Of a DNA stretch of 14,662 bases, positions 1 through 6,954 are shown in pieces. Source of the stretch: an uncultured Clostridia bacterium (GTDB lineage: Bacteria; Bacillota; Clostridia; TANB77; CAG-508); assembly GCA_947625075.1 (NCBI GenBank), contig CANQMY010000014.1, positions 1 to 14,662 on the forward strand, given 5' to 3'. The position numbers were made by a program, and so were the translations under genes. Below the pieces are notes generated by a model, which was not told the origin of the DNA, searched no databases, and was given only the letters and a program-made list of their open reading frames with translations. Positions within the stretch are counted from its first letter, which is position 1, and each line of letters opens with the position of its first letter.

Positions 1-534
1 TTTAAAAATACACAAAAAGGATATTTAACATTTCCTACTAAATTTGATATGGTTGATAGTATTCTTCCACTTGATCATAAAGGAAAAATAATTGTAAGAG
101 TTAGCGTTAATCCAGAAGAAATAATAAAAAAAGTTGAATTTGGTACGTCGAATTTATATGATAGAATAAATGCAATTAATAAATTAAAAGAGGCTGGTTA
201 TAAAGTAGGAATATTAATTGCGCCAGTTATATTTTTAGAAAATTGGGAGGAAAAGTATTTAGAACTAATAAAATATTTAAATGCTAAGCTTTCTCAAAAT
301 GTAAAAAAAGATTTATTTTTTGAAATAATATTCATGACCTATAGTTATGTTCATACTAAAATTAATGAAGAAGCATATCCTAATGCAATAAACTTGTATG
401 ATAAAAAATTAATGACAGGGAGAGGCAGAGGAAAATATTGGTATAAAAATGAAATAAGAAAAGAAGGAGAAATATTTTTTAGAAAAAACCTAAATAAATA
501 TTTCTCAAATAACAGAATTATATATATTGTTTAA
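1..534 (+). CDS. splB: Spore photoproduct lyase, C-terminal part (5' end outside window)
   Basis: The reading frame is open from base 1 and ends at TAA 532-534, so 177 C-terminal residues are present, roughly half of the family's length of about 340. Spore photoproduct lyase is a radical SAM enzyme that directly reverses the thymine-thymine adduct made by UV in dormant spores. Recognition rests on the C-terminal family pattern: RVSVNPEEIIKKVEFGTS, then AGYKVGILIAPV, then FFEIIFMTYSYVH and MTGRGRGKYWY. The CxxxCxxC iron-sulfur motif and catalytic cysteine belong to the missing N-terminal half and cannot be checked. The ATG at 49 is internal to the domain and has no ribosome binding site, so it is not the start. 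The gene converges on the minus-strand gene 7 bases downstream with no clear terminator between them. Its presence implies a spore-forming host. Confidence 0.9.
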   Translation, partial: FKNTQKGYLTFPTKFDMVDSILPLDHKGKIIVRVSVNPEEIIKKVEFGTSNLYDRINAINKLKEAGYKVGILIAPVIFLENWEEKYLELIKYLNAKLSQNVKKDLFFEIIFMTYSYVHTKINEEAYPNAINLYDKKLMTGRGRGKYWYKNEIRKEGEIFFRKNLNKYFSNNRIIYIV

Positions 535-541
535 TTTTAAA

Positions 542-979
542 TTATAAATATTTTTTTAATGTTTCAACACTGTCTTCTTGCATAACAACAAAATCTTGAA
601 GAATACTCTTTACATCTGGTGCAATATCATTTTCTTTTTGATTTATTAAACGTCTTCCTTCAATAATACCCATATTTGTTCCTTGCATAAGTAATTCTGA
701 CAATTTAGAAGTAGTATCATCATTTATGGTTTTCATTTGAACACCGTACCAAGTCATCACTTTGTTCATAGCATTTGTTTCATGAGGTTCTTTTTCACTA
801 TAATTATCATAAACTTCATTTACTCTCCTTGAAATATCTTTATATTTATTATATTCAGTATCTAAAACGTTTTTAAAATCAGGATCAGTAACTTTTTCTA
901 ATACTATTGAAATAGCATCCATTCCCATTGTAGCTCCCTTATTAATTTCATCTAAAACATTTAAATTTTGACTTTCCAT
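542..979 (-). CDS. Small ferritin-like (four-helix-bundle) protein of unknown function
   Basis: A 145-residue, all-helical, soluble protein with no signal peptide or membrane segment. The pattern 'LDEINKGATMGMDAISIVLEKVTDPDFKNVLDTEYNKYKDI' near the N-terminus, followed by three more amphipathic helices, resembles the DUF2383/PA2169-type ferritin-like proteins that Clostridia carry in several copies, some linked to spores. The acidic and histidine ligands expected of a true di-iron centre are not obvious, so a metal role is not claimed. The start at 979 is supported by an AGGAGA ribosome binding site on the minus strand (about 986-991). The gene stands alone between convergent splB and divergent dacF-like genes. 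The family assignment is by resemblance only; the coding call is firm. Confidence 0.75.
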   Translation of the reverse strand: MESQNLNVLDEINKGATMGMDAISIVLEKVTDPDFKNVLDTEYNKYKDISRRVNEVYDNYSEKEPHETNAMNKVMTWYGVQMKTINDDTTSKLSELLMQGTNMGIIEGRRLINQKENDIAPDVKSILQDFVVMQEDSVETLKKYL

Positions 980-1065
980 ATATTTATCTCCTAAAAAAAA
1001 TTTTATATTATTATTTACTAAATATTATAAAATATTAATTTTTTTATAAAATTAAAATAAAAAAA

Positions 1066-1093
1066 TCATATTTATAATAATAAGTCATAATAT
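1066..1093 (+). promoter_or_regulatory. Possible sporulation-type (SigE/SigK-like) promoter
   Basis: TCATATT (1066-1072), a 13-base gap and CATAATAT (1086-1093) resemble the SigE consensus (ATATT, 14-15 bases, CATACA-T). It lies 20 bases before the start codon of the carboxypeptidase gene. No TTGACA/TATAAT pair is better in this spacer. The region is almost pure A+T, so chance matches are easy. Confidence 0.25.
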
Positions 1094-1113
1094 TTAATAA
1101 TTGGAGGAATGTT

Positions 1114-2518
1114 ATGAAGAAAAGTTTTTTTATTATAAATTTAGTTTTAGTTATTTTGTTTTCTAGTATATATATTTGTATGGCAAATGATGACATTTTA
1201 GTATGGGCAGAAGTATCAAGTAATAGTATAGCAGAAAATGAAATATTTGATACATCAGTTGATCCAAACGTATCTGATGAAATGCTAGCTGCTGCCTTAG
1301 AAAAATCGAAAAAAGTTAATAATAATGTTACAAATAGTATAGAAACAAATGTATCTGATAGTTTACTTACTGCTGCATTGAATCAGTCTAAACAATCAAA
1401 CAATAAATTAATTGAAACAAGTAATACAATTCAAAATAATCCTCTTAATTTAAGCTGTGGTGGAGCAATACTAATAGAACAAAATTCTGGAGAAGTTTTA
1501 TATGATTATAATATGCATGAAAAATTAAGACCAGCATCTGTTACAAAGATTATGACAGTTTTATTAATTATGGAGGCATTAGATTCAGGAAAAATAAGTC
1601 TAACAGATAAAATTCCGTGTAGTGAAAATGCATCAAATATGGGTGGTTCACAAATTTGGTTAGATACAACAGAACAATTAACAGTTGATGAAATGCTTAA
1701 AGCAATTTGTGTTGTTTCGGCAAATGATTGTACTGTTGCAATGGCAGAATATTTGGAAGGATCAGAAGAAGCATTTGTTGCAAAAATGAATGAAAAAGCA
1801 AAAGCATTAGGAATGAGTGATACAACATTTAAAAATTGTCATGGAATTGATGAAGATGGTCATGTTACATCTCCATATGATATAGCATTAATGTCAAAAG
1901 AACTTCTTACAAAATATCCTAACATAACTAATTATACTACTATATATATGGATTCATTAAGAGATGGAAAATCACAATTAGTAAATACAAATAAATTAGT
2001 AAGAAACTATGAGGGGTGTACAGGGCTTAAAACAGGTTCAACATCAGTAGCATTATTTAATTTATCTGCAAGTGCAACACGCAATAATTTATCATTAATT
2101 GCAGTAATTATGAAAGCAGAAACAACTCAAGTTAGATTTGAAGAAGCAAGGAAATTATTAGATTATGGGTTTTCAAATTATCAATATCAATCACTTGCAG
2201 TTAAAAATAAAAGTGTTGGAACAGCAAGTATTGGAAAAGGTTTAAAAAATAAAACAGAGGCAGTATTTAGTGATAATTTTGGATTAATACTTCAAAAAAG
2301 TAATTCACAAAATATTGAGCAAAGTATTGAAATTTATGATAATATATCTGCACCAATAAATATTCGGAACAAAATTAGGTGAAGTTAAATTTATAAGTAA
2401 TGGAGAAATTTTAGGAATTGTAGATTTAGTTGCAAATGAATATATTGAAAAATATGGGTTTGGAACAATGAGTAAAAAAATTTTTACAAATTGGTTTAGT
2501 TTATTTAGAGTAGAATAA
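1114..2518 (+). CDS. dacF: D-alanyl-D-alanine carboxypeptidase (DacF/PBP5 type), read through a +1 shift at CGG 2365
   Basis: Low-molecular-weight penicillin-binding protein that removes the terminal D-Ala of peptidoglycan stem peptides outside the membrane. GGAGG at 1103-1107 sets the ATG. A signal peptide (about residues 1-24) is followed by a linker with two copies of a 20-residue repeat (51-70 and 78-97, NVSD-LL-AAL--SK--NN). The transpeptidase domain then carries all three motifs: SVTK (S142, K145), SAN (202-204) and KTG (306-308). The 0 frame ends at TGA 2380-2382 (422 residues), inside the C-terminal beta domain. Skipping C2365 continues in the +1 frame as GTKLGEVKFISNGEILG and on to TAA 2516-2518, giving about 467 residues and the usual amphipathic C-terminal membrane anchor (MSKKIFTNWFSLF). 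The catalytic domain is intact either way. If the shift does not occur, the product is a soluble, anchorless form. Assignment to DacF rather than another paralog is tentative. Confidence 0.85.
2362..2368 (+). other. Candidate +1 frameshift site ATT-CGG-A in the carboxypeptidase gene
   Basis: The 0 frame reads ATT CGG AAC AAA ATT AGG TGA. Dropping the C at 2365 gives ATT GGA ACA AAA TTA GGT GAA, which continues the conserved carboxypeptidase C-terminus for 50 more residues. There is no homopolymer or repeat here to explain a sequencing or replication slip. The same A-N-T-CGG-A-A context recurs at the break in tex (11211-11217). Whether it is a programmed shift, decoding of an unassigned codon or a mutation cannot be settled by reading alone. 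Confidence 0.7.
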
Positions 2519-2524
2519 TAAATA

Positions 2525-2559
2525 TAAAAAACAGCTAGGATTCAACAATCCTAGCTGTT
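2525..2559 (-). terminator. Rho-independent terminator of the vanW-like gene, overlapping its stop codon
   Basis: A perfect 13-base stem (AACAGCTAGGATT 2530-2542 with AATCCTAGCTGTT 2547-2559, loop CAAC) is followed on the minus strand by a run of six T (2530-2525). The TAG stop of the vanW-like gene (2537-2535) lies inside the 3' arm and its last codons form the 5' arm. In the plus direction only ATTTT follows, so it would work poorly for the carboxypeptidase gene. Confidence 0.85.
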
Positions 2560-3161
2560 ACATTTTGATTATCAGTATTCATATAAATAATGATATCTTT
2601 TCCAGTATTATTAGTAAATTTTAAATCGAGTGTTCCATAAGATACAGATGCATCTTTTCCTTCTTCAACATAAGTTACTTTTCTTTTATGAGGATGTCTT
2701 TCTATTACTTCAATTCCATCTACTGTTAAACAAGCATTATAAAGTGTAGTACTTACTTGACAATTACCACCACCAAGTCCTTTAGTTAATGTAGTATCAA
2801 TTATTACATCTGCTTCTTTATATCCTTTATCTGCTGTTGGTTGCCCAATAATATCATTAAAAGAAAATGTTTCTCCATTTTTTAATTTTGTTCCATTAAT
2901 TGTATTACAACTTAAAGATATATTATTAATTCTATTTTCATCACCAGATAAAGGAGTAGAAAATACTGATAATTCTGTTTCTTTATTATCTTCTAAATAT
3001 TCATTTGTTTGTATAATATTTACTTCTCGAATAGAATTAATTAAATTACTTTGATTATCATTTTTACTTGATAAATTTATGTTTTTGTTTATTATTAAAG
3101 CAATTATAATTATACAAATAATTGCAATTAATATCGTTAAAATTATTTCCTTATTTTTCAT
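2535..3161 (-). CDS. VanW-like domain protein, membrane-anchored
   Basis: 208 residues. A single N-terminal membrane helix (about 6-25, almost all Ile/Leu) is followed by a short Asn/Ser-rich linker and an extracellular VanW-like domain (about 75-185). Family hallmarks are visible: NISLSCNTINGTKLKNGETFSFN (about 79-102), the signature GGGNCQVSTTLYNA (130-143), ERHPHKR (154-160) and the D-A-V-YG-LDLKF block (170-182). VanW was named from vancomycin-resistance clusters, but most members lie outside them and the molecular role is not established; a cell-envelope function is the usual guess. The ATG at 3161 is set by AAGGTGAT just upstream. No van genes are nearby, so antibiotic resistance should not be inferred. 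The gene is a monocistron facing away from the small-peptide gene at 3282. Confidence 0.85.
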   Translation of the reverse strand: MKNKEIILTILIAIICIIIIALIINKNINLSSKNDNQSNLINSIREVNIIQTNEYLEDNKETELSVFSTPLSGDENRINNISLSCNTINGTKLKNGETFSFNDIIGQPTADKGYKEADVIIDTTLTKGLGGGNCQVSTTLYNACLTVDGIEVIERHPHKRKVTYVEEGKDASVSYGTLDLKFTNNTGKDIIIYMNTDNQNVTARIVES

Positions 3162-3220
3162 ATAATCACCTTAAATTATTTTTTACCAAAAGATAAATTA
3201 ATATGCATATAAATAGAAAA

Positions 3221-3249
3221 ATTATATTGACAAAACTTTATAAATTAAA
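3221..3249 (-). promoter_or_regulatory. Possible promoter of the vanW-like gene
   Basis: On the minus strand a perfect TATAAT (3226-3221) lies 17 bases after a weak TTTAAT (3249-3244). It would sit back to back with the strong plus-strand promoter at 3227-3255. A 10-base palindrome, ATATGCATAT (3201-3210), falls in the presumed leader and could be an operator. The -35 match is poor and the region is AT-rich. Confidence 0.35.
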
Positions 3250-3255
3250 TATAAT
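3227..3255 (+). promoter_or_regulatory. Consensus SigA promoter for the 55-residue peptide gene
   Basis: TTGACA (3227-3232), exactly 17 bases, then TATAAT (3250-3255): a perfect match to the vegetative consensus. Transcription would start near 3262, about 20 bases before the ATG. It is among the strongest promoters in the window. Confidence 0.85.
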
Positions 3256-3281
3256 TATTATTATAGAAAGAGGGAAAATAA

Positions 3282-3449
3282 ATGGGAAAACTATGGAAAA
3301 AAATACTTTTCTTTATTTTAATTGTAGCTTGTTTATTTAACATAGTATCAAAATTAGTAATGAGAAATTCACTTCAAAATGAATTACAATCAACTATTGA
3401 TTACTTTTCTAACCGAAAGAATACAATTGAAGAAACTGAAAATGACTAA
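3282..3449 (+). CDS. Small single-pass membrane protein (55 residues), unknown function
   Basis: Starts at ATG 3282 behind GAGGG (3270-3274, 7-base gap) and ends at TAA 3447-3449. The sequence begins MGKLWKKILFFILIVACLFN and has one hydrophobic helix (about 8-24) flanked by lysines, then a polar, charged tail (NRKNTIEETEND at the end) predicted to be outside or peripheral. A perfect promoter lies 26 bases upstream of the ATG, a ribosome binding site precedes it and a terminator follows at once, so this is a real, probably well-expressed short transcription unit. The general shape resembles small accessory subunits of membrane proteins or division/septum peptides, but no family is recognised. 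It uses CGA (3414-3416) as an ordinary codon. Confidence 0.75.
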   Translation: MGKLWKKILFFILIVACLFNIVSKLVMRNSLQNELQSTIDYFSNRKNTIEETEND

Positions 3450-3487
3450 ATGAGCTGATTTTATTTATAATTTCAGTTCATTTTTTT
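3450..3487 (+). terminator. Terminator after the small membrane peptide gene
   Basis: ATGAGCTGA (3450-3458) pairs with TCAGTTCAT (3473-3481) in a 9-base stem with one G-U pair and a 14-base loop. T run 3481-3487 follows directly. The next gene starts only 26 bases later and has no visible promoter of its own, so partial readthrough may feed it. Confidence 0.7.
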
Positions 3488-3512
3488 AATTTATAAATTG
3501 AAAGGAACAAAT

Positions 3513-5174
3513 ATGTTAGAGAAACTTAAGAAAAATAAATTTATACCATACATAATAATTTTATTATCTTCATTAACGATATCAATTATTTTTTTTACAA
3601 TGAATTTATCTGAATATAATGAGGCAAGAATTCATATTGGAAGAATTGTATCAATTAAAGAAGTTTTATTAGAGGGAATATTTCCAAGTTTTATTAGTTC
3701 TAAACATATGTTAGGATTTGGGTATGCTTTAAATATTTTTTATGGTCCAATTACAACATATATTCCAATTATATTTTCATTTTTTAATAATTCTTCAATA
3801 ACTGGTCTTAAAATTTTTACTTTTTTAACAGTTTTTCTTTCAGGGATTACACAATATAATTTTTTATTTAAAATTTCAAAGAAAAAACTATTATCTTTAA
3901 TAGGTTCATTAATATATATATCGGCACCATATAGAATAACAGATATTTATTCAAGAGATGCTGTGGGAGAATATTGCTCTTTTATATTTATTCCACTTGT
4001 TTTTCAAGGAATGTATGAATTATTATATGAGAATAAAAATAAACACTATTTAATAATAATTGGTGCGGTTGGTTTAATTCTTTCTCATACAATAACAACA
4101 ATTTATGTAATTGTATTTAGTTTAGTATATTTATTAATAAATTATTCTAAAGTGATAAATAAAGAAGTTCTAAAGAAACTATCTGTTGATTTTTTAATTA
4201 TTTTATTATTAACATGTTTTTATTTATTTCCGCTTCTAGAACATAAATTTAATGGAAATTATACTATATTTAATAGTGAAGAAATGGGAGCAACAGGAGA
4301 AAAAGTACAGCAAACTGGATTGCAACTAAAAGATTTTCTTGCATCAGAATTTGGAACACAAGAAATTGTATTTTCTTTGGGAATAGTAATAATTTTTAGT
4401 TTATTACTTACTCCATTTTGTATAAAAAAGCAAAAGAAAAATGAAACATATATAATTTTTTTAATATTCAGCATAATTTCATTGTGGATGTGTACTAAAT
4501 ATTTTCCATGGATTATTATGCCAAGTATTCTTACAATAACACAATTTGCTTGGAGATTAGAAGGATTTTTTATATTTTTTATATCTTATATATGTGCAGA
4601 AAATATTATATGTATTTCAAATATGATAAATGATAAAAAAGTTATATTAGCAAATCTAATAATTATTTTTTCATTTATATGTAGTTTTTTTGTAACATAT
4701 AGATATTTTAATCATGATTCATTGCAAAAAGATATAGAATTTGAAAATACAATAATACAAAGAGAAAAAATTGGTCCATATAACATTAATAGAGAATATT
4801 TACCTATAAATGCAATAAATAATATAAGCTATATAGAAAATAGGGAAGATAGAGTATACTTAAATTATGGCACAGCAAATATAACAAATGAAATAAAAGA
4901 TGGTTTAAATATGGAATTTGAAATAGATAATGTTCAAAGTAAAGTAGAATTAGAACTACCATATATATATTATAATGGTTATACAGTAACTATAAACAAT
5001 AAAAAAATCAAAACATTTGAATCTGAAAAAGGTTTTCTATGCATTAATCTTAGTGAAGAAGGAAAAGTAGTAGTAAAATATACAGGTACATTACTAGATA
5101 AATTAGGATATTTAATATCTGGATCAACACTAATTATCTTAATAATTTATATTATTATTAAATATAAGAAATAG
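3513..5174 (+). CDS. YfhO/PTPS-related multi-pass membrane protein (GT-C-like), paralog 1
   Basis: 553 residues. About a dozen hydrophobic helices are followed by a C-terminal extracytoplasmic beta domain (about 420-525) with the YfhO-like pattern ELPYIYYNGYTVTINNKKIKTF-SEKGF---L, then a last helix and a Lys tail. Such proteins resemble GT-C glycosyltransferases, which use lipid-linked sugars outside the membrane; B. subtilis YfhO glycosylates lipoteichoic acid. In the first outer loop, where the family usually shows an acidic pair before His, this copy reads YNEARIH (35-41), whereas its neighbour has YDDGIQH, so its catalytic competence is less certain. The start is ATG 3513 with AAAGGA at 3501-3506; a TTG at 3498 lies before that site and is not used. 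Substrate unknown. Confidence 0.8.
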   Translation: MLEKLKKNKFIPYIIILLSSLTISIIFFTMNLSEYNEARIHIGRIVSIKEVLLEGIFPSFISSKHMLGFGYALNIFYGPITTYIPIIFSFFNNSSITGLKIFTFLTVFLSGITQYNFLFKISKKKLLSLIGSLIYISAPYRITDIYSRDAVGEYCSFIFIPLVFQGMYELLYENKNKHYLIIIGAVGLILSHTITTIYVIVFSLVYLLINYSKVINKEVLKKLSVDFLIILLLTCFYLFPLLEHKFNGNYTIFNSEEMGATGEKVQQTGLQLKDFLASEFGTQEIVFSLGIVIIFSLLLTPFCIKKQKKNETYIIFLIFSIISLWMCTKYFPWIIMPSILTITQFAWRLEGFFIFFISYICAENIICISNMINDKKVILANLIIIFSFICSFFVTYRYFNHDSLQKDIEFENTIIQREKIGPYNINREYLPINAINNISYIENREDRVYLNYGTANITNEIKDGLNMEFEIDNVQSKVELELPYIYYNGYTVTINNKKIKTFESEKGFLCINLSEEGKVVVKYTGTLLDKLGYLISGSTLIILIIYIIIKYKK

Positions 5175-5183
5175 GAGAAAATT

Positions 5184-6908
5184 TTGAAAAATTATAAAAA
5201 AAATTTAACTGCATTTATTTTTATAATGTTATCATCAATTGCAGTATCACTACCTTTAATTAAATTTAATATCCAGTATGATGATGGTATTCAACATGTT
5301 GTAAGATTGATTGAAACAGCAAGAGAATTAAAAGAAGGCACTACAATCTTTCCTGTTATAATGCAAAACTTATGCAATGGTTTCGGATATTCTTGGAATT
5401 TATTTTATAGTCCACTTACTGCATATACACCATTAATCTTTAGATTATTTGGATTTAGTTTTGAAAACTGTTTAAGAATATTTATGTTTTTTCTTTCAAT
5501 TCTATCTGGATATGCAATGTACTTCTTTTTAAAAAAGATATTAAAAAATAAAGATATGAAACAAAATTCAAAAGAATTTATTTCGATTTTAGGAGCTACT
5601 TTTTATATATTTGCTCCATATAGATTGAATGATATGTATATTAGAGTTGCAATAGCAGAACTCACATCGTTTGTTTTTATACCAATTATTTTTAATGGAT
5701 TATATTCTATAGTAAATTTAAACGAAAAAAAATATATTCTAGCATTTGGAACAATAGGAATAATTTTAAGTCATACTTTAATAAGTTTTTATACAGCAAT
5801 ATTTTGCATAGTTTATATTCTTGTTAATATAAATTGGCATGATTTTAAAAGTAATAAAGACATGATTTTAATTATTATAAAAAATATTGTAGTGGCACTA
5901 TTAATTACATCATTTTATTTAATACCTTTACTAGAGAGTAAATTAATTACAAATTATGAAGTATTTAATTCTTCACATATGATAATAGAAAAAGTTTTAT
6001 TAGATGCTAAGGTAAAATTTAATGAACTATTTTTTATTGAAGATAATAGAATGGCATATTTTATTGGATTACCAGTAATATTTGGTATTATATTAACTTT
6101 TATTATGATTAAAAATAATAAAATAGAAAATAAAAAAAGTTATTACTTTTTCTTAATATCTGGAATTTTATCTGTTATTTTAACATTAAGTTTTATACCA
6201 TTTGAGAGATTTCCAATGATATTTAAAATGATGCAATTTTCTTTTAGAATGCTAGAATTTAGTACATTTTTCTTAACTACTATTGCATGTATAAATATTG
6301 GAATATGTATTAAAAAGTTTAATTTACCAATATTAATTATATTTGTTTTAGCAATGTTTGATTTAATTATACCTATAACAAAAAATATTAATTTTGATAA
6401 AAGTTATATTGACGAATCACGTTTAATACAAGGAATTCCAGTAAAAGAAAATACAGGAAGAATTCATGCAGGATGTGCAAGTTTTGAATATTTACCAAAT
6501 AAAGCATTTGAAAATAAAAATTATATAGCAACTAGGGAAGATATACCAATTGCAATTTCAGGTGACAATGTTGAAATAAGCGATTATAAAAAAGATAGAT
6601 TAAATTTAACATTTAAAGCAAAAGGAACAGGCATAATAGAACTTCCTTATATTTATTATATAGGTTATACTGTAAAGGTAGATGGTAAAAGCATACAAAC
6701 AACAGAATCAGAAAATGGATTTGTTCAAATTTCTATAAATAGTGATAAATTATGTAGTGTTGAAGTTTCATATACTGGTAGTATAGCAATGAAAACATCA
6801 GCAATAATTAGTTTAGGTAGTGTAATAATTTCTTTATTATTATATGTAATAAAAAAATTTAAAGTATTAAAAAATCAACTTTTTACTACAAGGATTGAAA
6901 AAGAATGA
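5184..6908 (+). CDS. YfhO/PTPS-related multi-pass membrane protein (GT-C-like), paralog 2
   Basis: 574 residues, paralogous along its whole length to the preceding gene. Shared landmarks include NLFYSPLTAYTPLIFRLF (NIFYGPITTYIPIIFSFF in the neighbour), FAPYRLNDMYIRVAIAE and the C-terminal ELPYIYYIGYTVKVDGKSIQT. The first outer loop has YDDGIQH (32-38), the acidic pair expected of a GT-C-type active site. Many hydrophobic helices precede a periplasm-side beta domain and a final helix. It starts at TTG 5184, five bases after AGGAGA (5173-5178), which overlaps the stop of the upstream gene, so the two are translated from one message. The tandem duplication suggests two related transferases, or an active and a helper copy, modifying a cell-envelope polymer. 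The acceptor is not known. Confidence 0.8.
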   Translation: MKNYKKNLTAFIFIMLSSIAVSLPLIKFNIQYDDGIQHVVRLIETARELKEGTTIFPVIMQNLCNGFGYSWNLFYSPLTAYTPLIFRLFGFSFENCLRIFMFFLSILSGYAMYFFLKKILKNKDMKQNSKEFISILGATFYIFAPYRLNDMYIRVAIAELTSFVFIPIIFNGLYSIVNLNEKKYILAFGTIGIILSHTLISFYTAIFCIVYILVNINWHDFKSNKDMILIIIKNIVVALLITSFYLIPLLESKLITNYEVFNSSHMIIEKVLLDAKVKFNELFFIEDNRMAYFIGLPVIFGIILTFIMIKNNKIENKKSYYFFLISGILSVILTLSFIPFERFPMIFKMMQFSFRMLEFSTFFLTTIACINIGICIKKFNLPILIIFVLAMFDLIIPITKNINFDKSYIDESRLIQGIPVKENTGRIHAGCASFEYLPNKAFENKNYIATREDIPIAISGDNVEISDYKKDRLNLTFKAKGTGIIELPYIYYIGYTVKVDGKSIQTTESENGFVQISINSDKLCSVEVSYTGSIAMKTSAIISLGSVIISLLLYVIKKFKVLKNQLFTTRIEKE

Positions 6909-6923
6909 TTATTGTAGTAAAAT
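6895..6923 (+). promoter_or_regulatory. SigA promoter for der-plsY-gpsA
   Basis: TTGAAA (6895-6900), 17 bases, TAAAAT (6918-6923). Transcription would start near 6930, about 25 bases before the der start codon. The -35 box lies in the last codons of the upstream membrane-protein gene, so der can be transcribed independently of it. Confidence 0.65.
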
Positions 6924-6954
6924 ATGTTTGTATTTAAATATAGAGGTGAAAAGA

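Noticed and set aside
2365..2365. Ordinary sequencing or replication slip
   Set aside because: Not fully excluded, but neither shift site lies in a homopolymer and both insert the same base in the same context, which is unlike typical indel errors.
3498..3512. TTG at 3498 and TTG at 10069 as starts
   Set aside because: Both lie upstream of or inside the ribosome binding site that serves the ATG 12-15 bases later.
4259..4474. Minus-strand open frame of 71 codons
   Set aside because: Shadow of the YfhO-like gene; no ribosome binding site and no recognisable protein. The same holds for 6934-7170, 7437-7631, 9738-9953 and 13641-13856 on the minus strand and 10316-10504 on the plus strand.
6895..6954. 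TTG at 6895 as the start of der
   Set aside because: It adds 20 unconserved residues, overlaps the upstream gene and the promoter, and lies far from the GAGGTGA that serves ATG 6955.
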